DNA of 64,000 nucleotides from Magnetococcales bacterium DCbin4 (GTDB lineage Bacteria; Pseudomonadota; Magnetococcia; Magnetococcales; UBA8363): NCBI GenBank assembly GCA_002753735.1, contig PEAN01000008.1, positions 1 to 64,000 of the forward strand, read 5' to 3'. Shown piece by piece: positions 37,756 to 46,852 of this stretch (position 1 is its first letter; each line of letters starts with the position of its first letter). The notes under the pieces were generated by a model. It saw only the letters and a program-made list of their open reading frames with translations, ran no database searches and was not told where the DNA came from. The position numbers and the translations under genes were made by a program.

Positions 37756-38229
37756 TTGGACAAATGATCAAGAGGAAATAAAGGTTTCCGCCTCCACGGG
37801 AATGACAGGGAACTCCCCCCGGAGTTTTGCATTATTGAATTTGCTGATTTGGAAATGCAAAATATATCGTCGTCCATTTCGTTCATTTTCATTTCGGTCA
37901 TGTGCTAATGAATCATGAATGAAAGATCCCATCTCATTCATAGTGCCGAACCAGGGTCCGATGGAAGTGGAAACGGGAATTTCATTGATCGTTCATTGAC
38001 AGTATTTTAATAGGGAGTCTATATTTTCGAGAAAAATTGGTATTGACCATCGATTGCCAAATAACGATTCAGATCCCCCCCCTCTTCCCATGTCGTGTTG
38101 TGGTCTGAATTATTTAATAAATGAACGCGATCTGGAGAATCGCCCCGGACCCTTTGTTTTTTCCTTCATCAATACCAACGGGCACTGACGAGCGAATGGG
38201 GATCTGATCGGTGATGATTGGGAGACTTC
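37756..38229. other. Divergent regulatory interval
   Basis: Lies between the minus-strand hybrid kinase and the plus-strand OmpR-type regulator, so it should hold both promoters. One plus-strand candidate is listed at 37996. A degenerate terminator-like copy (CTGGAGAATCGCCCCGGACCC) is at about 38130-38155. Confidence 0.5.
37996..38025 (+). promoter_or_regulatory. Candidate sigma-70 promoter upstream of the OmpR-type regulator
   Basis: TTGACA, 18 bp, TATATT: a perfect -35 box and a good -10 box, with a long leader of about 200 bp to the ATG at 38230. By-eye prediction. Confidence 0.4.
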
Positions 38230-38955
38230 ATGGCGGCATATGTTCTTTTGCTTGAAGATGATCCGAGCATGCGATTTTTGCTGGGATCCTATCTGGAAAA
38301 ATCGGGGTTCCGGGTGACGACCGCAGCCAATGCAGCGGATTTTTTCGCAGCCTGTGCGCGACACATGCCCGATTGCGTACTGCTGGATCTGGGGTTGCCG
38401 GATGAAGATGGATTGGTGGTTGCACGCAAGATCAGACAACGCTCGGATGTTCCCATGATCATCGTCACCTCCCGTCAAGAAGAGTCCGACCGTCTGACCG
38501 GGCTGGAGCTGGGTGCGGATGACTATGTGGTCAAACCATTTCACCCACGCGAGTTGATCGCCCGCATCCACAACCTTCTTCAACGATCCTCACGCCGCAG
38601 TGCCACCACGGACCCGGTCCCCTCCACCCCATCCTCGGGGGTTCCCTTCGGTGAATTGTTGATCGATTTCGGCAAGCGGCAATTGGTCGTCATCAAGGAC
38701 CATCAAGCGATTGTTCTGACACCGGGCGAATTCGATTGCCTTGCCGCCCTGATCCTGGCCAAGGGCAACTTTGTGACGCGCGATCAGCTCAAGGATGCCA
38801 TTTCCAACCGTGAGGATCCGCCCGATGATCGTACCGTCGATTCGATCATCTGCAAGATCAGACGAAAGATCAAACAGGCAGGATGCCGTTCCGACAAGAT
38901 TCGCACCGTCCGTGGTCACGGCTACCAGATCGATAGTGACGCTTTTGGTGCATGA
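38230..38955 (+). CDS. OmpR/PhoB-type response regulator
   Basis: 241 residues from ATG 38230, which has GGGAG five bases upstream; the track start is a TTG at 38218. The receiver domain has the acidic pair LLEDD, acceptor Asp53 in CVLLDLGLPDEDG and Lys102 in VVKPFHP. The C-terminal winged helix (VLTPGEFDCLAALILAKGNFVTRDQL ... DDRTVDSIICKIRRKI ... IRTVRGHGYQI) is typical of the family. No adjacent simple kinase exists; the divergent 7TMR-DISM hybrid kinase is the most likely partner. A terminator hairpin follows directly. Confidence 0.9.
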   Translation: MAAYVLLLEDDPSMRFLLGSYLEKSGFRVTTAANAADFFAACARHMPDCVLLDLGLPDEDGLVVARKIRQRSDVPMIIVTSRQEESDRLTGLELGADDYVVKPFHPRELIARIHNLLQRSSRRSATTDPVPSTPSSGVPFGELLIDFGKRQLVVIKDHQAIVLTPGEFDCLAALILAKGNFVTRDQLKDAISNREDPPDDRTVDSIICKIRRKIKQAGCRSDKIRTVRGHGYQIDSDAFGA

Positions 38956-38969
38956 ACGGGATCAAGAAG

Positions 38970-39010
38970 GAAAAGGGGTCTGGCGGAGTTTCCCAGGCCC
39001 CTTTTTTTTT
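38970..39010. terminator. Rho-independent terminator between convergent genes
   Basis: AAAAGGGGTCTGG, 8-9 base loop, CCAGGCCCCC and nine T. It ends the OmpR-type gene and, read from the other strand, has an A/T-flanked stem that can also stop the YHYH gene. Same family as 31143-31186. Confidence 0.8.
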
Positions 39011-39075
39011 CATAAAGATTGCCCGGATCATCTCCGGTCGACCCCGATGGGAATTGCTTCAAACGTGTTGATTGA

Positions 39076-40161
39076 TTAATCCAATCCACCCGAATGATAG
39101 AAGCCCTGGGTGGTTTCGGTAGCCCCATCGGTGACACCGATCAGACAACGGGGAACCATGGGAAAGTTCGGAGTCAGATAGTAGACATAGGCTGCCGTTT
39201 CCCCACCCAGGGTCTTGAGGTCGGGATTGGTATTGGGCGCTTCATTGCACAGACCAAGGGCCGTGGTCGATGTCCCCAGGGTGCTGGGTCCGGTATAGAC
39301 GAAATCACCAAGGGTCTTGTTGGCGGGCAGGGTCGCTTGGGTGAAGGTGGTTCCCGAAGTGACGAGGGTGGTCATGTCAGCCGAAAAATTGCCCAGGGCA
39401 TTGGACGTATCGGTTGTGTTGGTCGTTGGCCGACCCGTCGCCGCAGCGGTGACGACCGAATAACTGGCATAGACCCCTTTTTGCACGACGATGGGATATC
39501 CGTCCCGAGCATATCCCACGCCGGTGGCGGTGCTGGGAAGGTTGTTCCATGCGTTGGCGGAGTTCGAGGCCATGGGATTGCAGGTGATCGCCGCAGTGCC
39601 GCTACCCCAGGAAATGCCGCAGGGTATGGCATGGTAGTGATAGGCGTTGGGATTCGACTGGGAGTGGCCATTATGGGTGTCGAAGCCCAGACGTTTGGTC
39701 GCATAGGGACTGCCGGGAGTGCTGGGATCGGTTTGCAGCCGGCCTTCCAGACGGAACGAGCATGCATTGGAAGCGGAACGGTTGGTCGTCTCACAGGTGC
39801 TGGTCAAAGGGTCGAAGGGGACCCCATCCAGGGCCACACCCAGACTGTTGGCCAGTCCAAGGGGGGTGTAGACTGGAGAAGCAGCCGTTCCCGCCAGTGT
39901 GGGAGCGCCGGGGATATAGTAGGTATTCGATACTGCGGCTGGTGTATGGGTATAGGTCCAGGTGGGGAATCCCGCTGAGTTCCCATCCCCATAGAAAGGG
40001 GTACCATCACTGGTGACCGTGTATACGACCATCGATTTACCAGCGATTGTTTTCGTCGTCGTCGTCGATGAAACGTCTGCATCTGCATTCGCCGTCTGGC
40101 TCGCAAGCGATCCAAAAAGCCCCCCCAACAGTACAACTGTCATTGCTTGTTTACGAGTCAT
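39076..40161 (-). CDS. Secreted YHYH-domain protein
   Basis: The track starts at 40176; the ATG at 40161 has GAGGAG eight bases upstream and opens a signal peptide (AMTVVLLGGLFGSLASQTANA). 361 residues. The motif YHYH at about 174-177 sits in NPNAYHYHAIPCG, with GVALDGVPFDP before it and YARDGYPIV after it, the conserved frame of the YHYH family, exported proteins of unknown biochemical function in which clustered His could bind metal. Ala/Thr/Ser-rich composition is consistent with secretion. It stands alone, with 1.1 kb of non-coding DNA upstream. Confidence 0.8.
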   Translation of the reverse strand: MTRKQAMTVVLLGGLFGSLASQTANADADVSSTTTTKTIAGKSMVVYTVTSDGTPFYGDGNSAGFPTWTYTHTPAAVSNTYYIPGAPTLAGTAASPVYTPLGLANSLGVALDGVPFDPLTSTCETTNRSASNACSFRLEGRLQTDPSTPGSPYATKRLGFDTHNGHSQSNPNAYHYHAIPCGISWGSGTAAITCNPMASNSANAWNNLPSTATGVGYARDGYPIVVQKGVYASYSVVTAAATGRPTTNTTDTSNALGNFSADMTTLVTSGTTFTQATLPANKTLGDFVYTGPSTLGTSTTALGLCNEAPNTNPDLKTLGGETAAYVYYLTPNFPMVPRCLIGVTDGATETTQGFYHSGGLD

Positions 40162-41318
40162 TATTTCGCTCCTCAATTCGATTATTATTTTGAAACAGGA
40201 CGATCCAGAGTATATGTTCCTTCAGACGCAATGGATCAGTTGCGGCGGATTATGATCTGTAGATTGATCAAAGTCAAACAATAAAAGCGCACAACTCCAG
40301 TAGAAATCATCAATGCTTTGAAATTGAAAAAAATAAACAATAAATAAATCAAAGTGTCATCAAGCATAACAAATTGTACACGACGTGCATCTGAAACAAA
40401 TGGACAGACACCCACAATGACAGGATGAAATGCCATAACCCAGTGACTCGCAACGGTGAATGAAATAATCGCATATCTTGACTGTAATTCCATGACATTC
40501 CATGGAGTGAACTTCAGATTGATGTTCTTTTACCAATCCTTGGGTACAGATGCCATCATTCAGTCTGTTTTAAAGTGCAAGCATGGAACGGCCCACCCCC
40601 GACTCAAAGAAATCGGAAGAAGAGAGAACAAGAGCACCTGAACGGAGCACAGAGGACAACTACCGCGTTCAACGGGTGTGTGTGGATTCTGTTACGAATG
40701 CCTCCAAAAGAATTCACTCGTGGTTGGATCATCGTCGCCTTTCCTCAACGAATCACTCAATAGACATGACAGACATATTCATAATTCCAAATACAGGCAC
40801 AATGGAAGGGGAATACGACGAATTATTGATATTTTGTTAACGGCATTTTGATGTATGATTGATTCTGCATGCTGCTACTGGCGTTATGAGCCATCCAGGC
40901 CCCATGAAACCGCTCGAATCATTATCATGTCAAATCCTTTCATGTGCGACTAAAATATCTAATTATTCCATAATATTAACCCATCATTGATCGTGGCGGC
41001 CCGCCCAACGGGGTTCTGGGATGAAGGTTCAAACCGAATCTGAAATGAATACACCATTCCGGTGAAATCATCATCTACACAAGTTCCTTTGAACCCGTCA
41101 AAATAAGAAGTGCAAACTGGTACAGGATAAAAACGGTTCATGCAAGCACGATAAACATTCCCTTATTGCACGAAGTATGATAAACCACAGGCCCACATCA
41201 TAAAGATCCGGCCATGGAAGGGTAGAGACAAGCCAGTTACGAAAAAGGCCGTCGATTGGATGTGTATTGATTTGCGGAACCCGGTGCATTTCCAATGTAA
41301 TCAAAGGCGAACGATCAA
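40162..41318. other. 1.1-kb interval without recognised gene
   Basis: Relatively AT-rich. Overlapping ORFs at 40575-40840 use different frames, lack ribosome-binding sites and match nothing I know. It must contain divergent promoters for the YHYH gene and the secretin operon, but no convincing box pair was found. Confidence 0.45.
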
Positions 41319-43343
41319 TTGACAATGTCCATGCGGTTTAACAAGATTCTATTGGTGATTCAAAGGTTCGGTGCGTGGGCCGCGTGGTCGATGGTATTGA
41401 TGCTCCATGGATGCAATACCCCGGGTACGTTTTTCGGCGTTGAAAATTCAAAAGCGGGATCGGGCGTCATGCAGGCGGACGGAACGCGTCAAGAGGTCCG
41501 TCGCGGCGAAAAACGATTCGAAGACATGATCGCCTCACGTATGAACTCCGGTTCGGAAGCGGACCGGCTGGCGACCGAAGCGGTCAAGTTCCTGAGCGAA
41601 AAAAAATATGAAGAAGCCTCGAAGAAGATCAATCAGGCTTTGAAACTTCGGGTTGATCGCTCCTATTACCACCTGATCAACGCCATGTCCTACCACCTGA
41701 TGCTTCAGGGGGGCAATGGGGGCACCATGGACCTGGCACAGCAAGGATATGAACTGGCAATCCAGTTTGATGGTGGCAATTGGATGGCCCATTATCTGTT
41801 GGCACGACTCTACATCGACAAGGGAAACTTTGATCTGGCGGTCAAACACCTTTCCGTCGCCATCCATCTCCATCCCGACGACCCCGACCTGCTCAACAGT
41901 TTCGTGTACGCCGCCTACCGTGCGGGAAAACCCGATCTGGCGGCAGGCGGAGTGCGGGGATTGGAACAGTTGCACGCCCTGAAGAGTCCGGAGGCATTGC
42001 GCAATGCTTCCGTAGTCATGGCGGCACTGGGTTCCAGGGAGGAGGCGCGGACCTATTTTTCCCGCATGAGCGAACAAGTCAGCGATCCGCATGTGATCAA
42101 ACTGGTGGACCGCCGCATCCAGGATTGGAACAACATGTACCGGATGCAATCCCAATCCCCCCCGATTCAATTGGAACCCGCAGGCAATTTCGGCAATGCC
42201 TTTGGGGGTGGGAGCAATCCTTTTGGAGGTTCCAAGGGTGGGGGAACGAATGCTGGGAATGCCACCTCCGGGGTACTTCTGACCAATCCGGGGACGGAAG
42301 ATAAGATGGTGGTAGTGGATGTTGTGCTGGTTCATACCGAAGAAAATTATTCGACGGCCAAGGGAATCAACCTCTTGAACGGCCTTCAGGTACAGTTTGG
42401 CAATTCGGCCAATGGCATTCCCGCCTTTGGCAGGGAGTGGAGCCGGAAACATGTGAAACCAACGGTGGTCACCAATCCCTCCGCCAGCGATATCGAGGCC
42501 CCCGTACGCTTTTCATTGGACAATCCGGATGAATCGGAGCGCGCCATCACCCGAGCACTGACCATCCCGGCCATTACCTATTCCCTCAATATTTTCAATG
42601 CCACCAACGAACGCAACGAAATCCTCGCCCGTCCCACCCTGGTGGCCCTGGCGGGGAAGCCTTCTGAATTTTTCTCGGGCGTGCAACTGGTCGCCGCGGC
42701 GGTATCAACGGGTGCCCAAGGGGGGGAATCGGTACGCATCGAAAAAGAGATCGGGGTCAAAATGACCGTTACCCCATCGTTCATGAACGATGGCCGCATC
42801 CGTCTTGGGATTGTTGCCGAGCGGACGTTCCTGAAAACACCGAGCAACGATGTCAACTTCACCTTCCGCATTGAAACCACGTTGAACAAGGTTGTGGCCA
42901 ATGTGGTCATGCGTTATGGCGAAACCCTCATTCTCGGGGGGTTGAGTGAAAAGGAAACCGAGAATTCGCGGGATGGAACCCCGTTCCTGCAGGATGTCCC
43001 CCTGCTGCAATATGCCTTTTCACGCAACGTCTCCACCGATTTCCAAAAATCGGTTCTCATTCTGTTGACCCCCCGTCCGGCGCAATATACCTACCAAACG
43101 GAAAAATCACGCCTCGAATACGAAAAATCGCTCGGAGAAGATGAACGGGAAGTGGATGCCCTGCGCGCACGCTATTCGGACTGGTTCAAACCCTATCCCA
43201 ACTGGGCGTCGATCTTCCATCACATGCAGGAAAACTCACTCTACCGGGAGTTCCGCACGGGAGATGTCACCCTGGAAAATTGGGCCGATCTGCGAACAAC
43301 ACAGGATCGGCTGCAACAGGTTCTTGATTTTCTTTATTATTGA
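41319..43343 (+). CDS. TPR-secretin outer-membrane lipoprotein
   Basis: 674 residues from TTG 41319; ATG codons at 41325 and 41331 are alternative starts and are not distinguished by a strong ribosome-binding site. The lipobox (LMLHGC, Cys32) predicts an outer-membrane lipoprotein. Residues about 85-215 are tetratricopeptide-like helices, and about 330-600 form a type II/III secretin channel domain (IFNATNERNEILARPTLVALAGKPSEFF, VGVKMTVTP-type strands, MRYGETLILGGLSEKE). The usual N0/N1 ring domains are absent, with the TPRs in their place. No ATPase, pseudopilin or inner-membrane platform gene is nearby. The stop overlaps the next start (TGATG). Confidence 0.85.
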   Translation: MTMSMRFNKILLVIQRFGAWAAWSMVLMLHGCNTPGTFFGVENSKAGSGVMQADGTRQEVRRGEKRFEDMIASRMNSGSEADRLATEAVKFLSEKKYEEASKKINQALKLRVDRSYYHLINAMSYHLMLQGGNGGTMDLAQQGYELAIQFDGGNWMAHYLLARLYIDKGNFDLAVKHLSVAIHLHPDDPDLLNSFVYAAYRAGKPDLAAGGVRGLEQLHALKSPEALRNASVVMAALGSREEARTYFSRMSEQVSDPHVIKLVDRRIQDWNNMYRMQSQSPPIQLEPAGNFGNAFGGGSNPFGGSKGGGTNAGNATSGVLLTNPGTEDKMVVVDVVLVHTEENYSTAKGINLLNGLQVQFGNSANGIPAFGREWSRKHVKPTVVTNPSASDIEAPVRFSLDNPDESERAITRALTIPAITYSLNIFNATNERNEILARPTLVALAGKPSEFFSGVQLVAAAVSTGAQGGESVRIEKEIGVKMTVTPSFMNDGRIRLGIVAERTFLKTPSNDVNFTFRIETTLNKVVANVVMRYGETLILGGLSEKETENSRDGTPFLQDVPLLQYAFSRNVSTDFQKSVLILLTPRPAQYTYQTEKSRLEYEKSLGEDEREVDALRARYSDWFKPYPNWASIFHHMQENSLYREFRTGDVTLENWADLRTTQDRLQQVLDFLYY

Positions 43344-45181
43344 TGACGGGGCCACGGCAAACCATGGGATATGACACATATTGGGTTCAACGGGGTTTTT
43401 CCGTCACAGTGCTGCTGTTATTCATGTTGACCCTGATCTCCTGTACCGCAAAAAACGCCGCCCAGTTCAAAAATGGCATGGGGTACGCCACCTGTACCTT
43501 CTGCGATCTGCGCTATGACGATTTTTCCCGGAGGGATCTTGAGAACGCCGATTTCTCGGGGGCTTATTTGTTCGGAACCAATTTTTCCTGGTCCATCGCC
43601 AGGAATTCCCGTTTTGAATCGGCAATCATGTATCAAGGTCGCATGGAGTGGGCCGATTTTGATGGCAGTGATTTTTCCAAGGCGTCCGTGGGTGGGACTG
43701 CGCTGTTCCGTTCAAGCTTTCGTCAGGCGCAACTGCGGCTGACCGACCTGTCCCACGCCAACCTGACAGGGATCGATCTGACCCGTGCTCACATGGTGAC
43801 GGCCATTTTGGAAGGGGTTGACCTGACCGATGCCCAGATGAGCGGCGTCAACCTGCGCAGCGCCACGCTGAGGGATGCCAACCTTTCCAATGCCCGTTTG
43901 CGCGATGCCGATCTCCAGGGGGCGGTCCTCACCCGGGCCAACCTTCAGGGAACCGATCTGAAGGGAGCCAATTTTACCGCAGCAGTCATGAACGATGCCT
44001 CCTTTGCCAATAGCTACGTGCATACGACCAATTTCCGCAAGACAAACCTCAATAATGCCGATTTCTCCAATGCGATCCTCGATGCGGTCAATTTCCAGGG
44101 AGCACGCCTGCGCCATGCCAACTTCAAAGGGGCGACGATTAAAAACGTCATCCTTCAGGGCGCCGACCTGTGCGGGGCCATCATGCCGGATGGACAACAG
44201 ATTCCCCCCTGTCCCGAGAAGGCGACTTCGTCACTGACGACCTCGGCCGCAGTGTCACAGATGACCTCGATCCCCCCTGCCGAAACCGGTCCGGCAACGG
44301 CAGATCCCGTAGTGCTCCTCCCCCGAACAGATGCGCCATCGGACATGACCCCCGTACCGCCATCCGGGGATCGCCCGCCCATCGATGCAACCTTGGCACC
44401 CGAGGGGAACGCCACCCTGGATCCTTCCGCCCAACCCACCCCACCGGTGATCGATGCGGCGGCGGTTCATCTCACGGTTCAGGACAACCGGAGGATGGTC
44501 GCCGTACCTGGAAACCTGTTCGCAAAAACAGAAAAAGGGATCCCAGCCGGAGTCATCGCGGAAACCCTGGATGTCATTCTCAAAAAAATGGGCTTCTCTC
44601 CCATCTACGTTTCGATGCCCATTGCCGAAATGCCGGAAGCGGTGGAAAACGGCTTTGTGGATGTTCTCGCCATGGCCCTTCCTACCGGGAAGTCGGCAGA
44701 AAAACTGCTGTTCACCGAACCGCTGATCGAAGAATTCAACACCGTTCTGGTGCGGCGGAATGAACCTTTTGCCCTTGAACGGATTGCAGATCTCCATGAA
44801 CGCAAACTTGGCGGTCGTGAGGGATATATCTACCCGTTGTTAAAGAAAGATCCCGAAATCAAGTTACAACTGTTCTCGTCCGACGGCGAAATGATTCGTA
44901 ATCTGATTCTGGGAAAACTCGATGCGGTCATCATCAGCGGAATTTCCAATCTTTATGTGCTCCGTTCAGAAGGGATCATGGCTCAGTTGGATGTCCTGAA
45001 AAAAGCGGTGGGCATGGTCCCGATGCAAGCAGCGCTTTCCCCGGGTAAATTTTCCCGGAAGGAGCTTGAACTCTTCAACAAGTCCCTGAAGGAATTCAAA
45101 CAGGGAACGGAATGGAATGCGGTATTGGAGCATAATGGTCTTTCCGATCTGGTCCGTCCTTGGGAGGTCGCGTCTCCCTGA
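43343..45181 (+). CDS. Lipoprotein fusing pentapeptide repeats to a solute-binding domain
   Basis: ATG 43343 overlaps the preceding TGA. 612 residues with lipobox LISC (Cys34). Residues about 55-270 are pentapeptide repeats of the A(D/N)LXX kind (DANLSNARLRDADLQGAVLTRANLQG), which fold as a right-handed quadrilateral helix. A Pro/Thr-rich linker (about 280-375) leads to an extracellular family 3 solute-binding domain (about 378-600: AGVIAETLDVILKKMGF, FVDVLAMALPTGKSAEKLLFTEPL, VRRNEPFALERIADLHERKLGGREG), typical of amino-acid-type ligands. I know of no standard family with this fusion. Coupling to the secretin suggests a sensor or gate in the same complex. Confidence 0.83.
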   Translation: MTGPRQTMGYDTYWVQRGFSVTVLLLFMLTLISCTAKNAAQFKNGMGYATCTFCDLRYDDFSRRDLENADFSGAYLFGTNFSWSIARNSRFESAIMYQGRMEWADFDGSDFSKASVGGTALFRSSFRQAQLRLTDLSHANLTGIDLTRAHMVTAILEGVDLTDAQMSGVNLRSATLRDANLSNARLRDADLQGAVLTRANLQGTDLKGANFTAAVMNDASFANSYVHTTNFRKTNLNNADFSNAILDAVNFQGARLRHANFKGATIKNVILQGADLCGAIMPDGQQIPPCPEKATSSLTTSAAVSQMTSIPPAETGPATADPVVLLPRTDAPSDMTPVPPSGDRPPIDATLAPEGNATLDPSAQPTPPVIDAAAVHLTVQDNRRMVAVPGNLFAKTEKGIPAGVIAETLDVILKKMGFSPIYVSMPIAEMPEAVENGFVDVLAMALPTGKSAEKLLFTEPLIEEFNTVLVRRNEPFALERIADLHERKLGGREGYIYPLLKKDPEIKLQLFSSDGEMIRNLILGKLDAVIISGISNLYVLRSEGIMAQLDVLKKAVGMVPMQAALSPGKFSRKELELFNKSLKEFKQGTEWNAVLEHNGLSDLVRPWEVASP

Positions 45182-45203
45182 TCTGCACGTGTAATGGTCA
45201 TAA

Positions 45204-45245
45204 TGAAAAGAGGGCTGCGGGATCGCCCCGGGACCATTATTATTT
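45204..45245 (+). terminator. Degenerate copy of the recurrent terminator
   Basis: AAAGAGGGCTGCGGGATCGCCCCGGGACCATTATTATTTTT keeps the layout of the 31143 hairpin, but the stem is weakened. It follows the pentapeptide/SBP gene by about 20 bases. Confidence 0.4.
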
Positions 45246-45369
45246 TTAATTTCATCGCTTCAAACAAGCCTTATGGGAAAGCCCCCAACGATTTTGATTT
45301 TTATGTTCAAAGGAGCAGTCATTTAGAACTATTATTTCCTGATCAGTTCCTTGATGATATGGAGCATTG

Positions 45370-46824
45370 ATGTTTTCCGTCGTCCGAAAAGCTTGGTTCC
45401 CAACGCTTTTAATCTTTCTTTCAATTTTCCTGCTGTATCAGGAAAATGCTATTATTCATTTTTTCACCCTTCCCCCCGAAGAAGAACAAACTTTTGCTCG
45501 TTCCTTCCATTCGATCATATGGTTGATGAACGCGCTGTGCATGATTCGTCTGGTCAACGTCCTGTTGTGGGACGGCGTGGTCGCAGGAGTTTCCGGAACC
45601 AAGGCACCCCGCTTGATCAAGCAACTCTCCAGTGTCGTCATTTTCTTCATCACCGTGGTTGGCATCGTGGGCGTTGTCCTGGAGAAGGATGTAACCGCTC
45701 TGTGGGCGACTTCAGGCGCAGTAGGTCTGGTGATTGGTTTTGCCGTTCAGGGGATCATCCTGGATACCGTATCGGGCCTTGCCATTCATTTTGAGAATAC
45801 CTTCAGTGTTGGTGATTGGGTTTTGCTCCATACCCGGGCGGGAAAATTTTTCGGCCAGGTCAAAGAGGTCAACTGGCGTGCCACCCGAATCCTGACCCTG
45901 GATAATACCCTGGTCCTGGTACCCAATCGAACGGTCACATCGATCATTCTGACCAACCTTTCCATGACCCCGGTACAGGTCTATGAACTCAAGTTTGTCT
46001 TTGATTTTTCGGTTCCGGTTGACCGGGCATTGCGGGTGTTGACATCGGGCGTCCTCAACGCCATCGGACCGGAAGGGATTTTGGAGACGCCCCGTCCCGA
46101 AGTTCTTCTCGGAGGGATCAATGATTTGGGCGTTGAATATTGCATGCGTTACGCCATTCAGCCGGCAAAAATCCCCCCCCCTACCGCGCAACATCTCGTA
46201 TTGGTGCATGTTCTGCGACATATCGACAAATCGGGTTTGACCCTTGCGTATCCCAAACGAGACGTGTTCACAACCCAAATGCCCTGGCGACAGAAAAACT
46301 GGGAGAGCCGCAATAAGGTTGAATTACTTGGGAAATGTGATCTTTTCTCCCAACTCCCCCCGGAAGCCCTGGAATTTATCGCAAGTCAGATGCAATTGAT
46401 CCAGTACCGGGTCCTGGACCATGTATTCCGACAGGGGGACAGTGGCGATTCAATGTTTATTCTGGCAGAGGGTCTGCTGGACGTTTTTGTGACCCGGGAG
46501 GAGCCATCCCACCGGGTACGGATCGCTCAGATCAGCCCAGGGGGTGTATTTGGGGAGATGTCGGTCCTGACAGGGGAAGAACGAACTGCGACCGTCACCG
46601 CGGCACATAATTCATTGGTCGGTGAGATCGGCAAGGAATGCATCAAGGATTTGCTCAACCAGCATCATGAGTTTGCCTCGACCATTTCACGATTCATTGC
46701 GGAGCGGATGTTCCAAACCCAGCAGACCCTCTCCACGCCACGGGAGGAACGGGAAAAAATCATGGCAAGCACATCACATTCGATGTTGGGGAAGATGAAG
46801 CAGTTTCTTGGCTTCGATGAGTGA
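45370..46824 (+). CDS. MscS-family channel with C-terminal cyclic-nucleotide-binding domain
   Basis: ATG 45370 has GGAG five bases upstream; the track includes one more codon (TTG). 484 residues. Four hydrophobic segments precede and include the MscS pore-helix region (SGAVGLVIGFAVQGIILDTVSGLAIHFENTFSVGDWV) and the beta domain (TLDNTLVLVPNRTVTSIILTNLS). The C-terminal domain is a cNMP-binding fold with the phosphate-binding cassette GGVFGEMSVLTGEERTATV, including the Glu and Arg that contact the ligand. This is the bCNG architecture, generally gated by cyclic nucleotide more than by tension. It lies 188 bp after the pentapeptide/SBP lipoprotein on the same strand. Confidence 0.9.
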   Translation: MFSVVRKAWFPTLLIFLSIFLLYQENAIIHFFTLPPEEEQTFARSFHSIIWLMNALCMIRLVNVLLWDGVVAGVSGTKAPRLIKQLSSVVIFFITVVGIVGVVLEKDVTALWATSGAVGLVIGFAVQGIILDTVSGLAIHFENTFSVGDWVLLHTRAGKFFGQVKEVNWRATRILTLDNTLVLVPNRTVTSIILTNLSMTPVQVYELKFVFDFSVPVDRALRVLTSGVLNAIGPEGILETPRPEVLLGGINDLGVEYCMRYAIQPAKIPPPTAQHLVLVHVLRHIDKSGLTLAYPKRDVFTTQMPWRQKNWESRNKVELLGKCDLFSQLPPEALEFIASQMQLIQYRVLDHVFRQGDSGDSMFILAEGLLDVFVTREEPSHRVRIAQISPGGVFGEMSVLTGEERTATVTAAHNSLVGEIGKECIKDLLNQHHEFASTISRFIAERMFQTQQTLSTPREEREKIMASTSHSMLGKMKQFLGFDE

Positions 46825-46852
46825 CACGTTCAATTCCATCCAAGGTTACCTT

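Noticed and set aside
39094-39978. 294-codon ORF antisense to the YHYH gene
   Set aside because: Gly-rich shadow; the opposite strand has a signal peptide, ribosome-binding site and family motif.
40575-40840. Overlapping small ORFs upstream of the secretin operon
   Set aside because: Different frames overlap without ribosome-binding sites or recognisable products.
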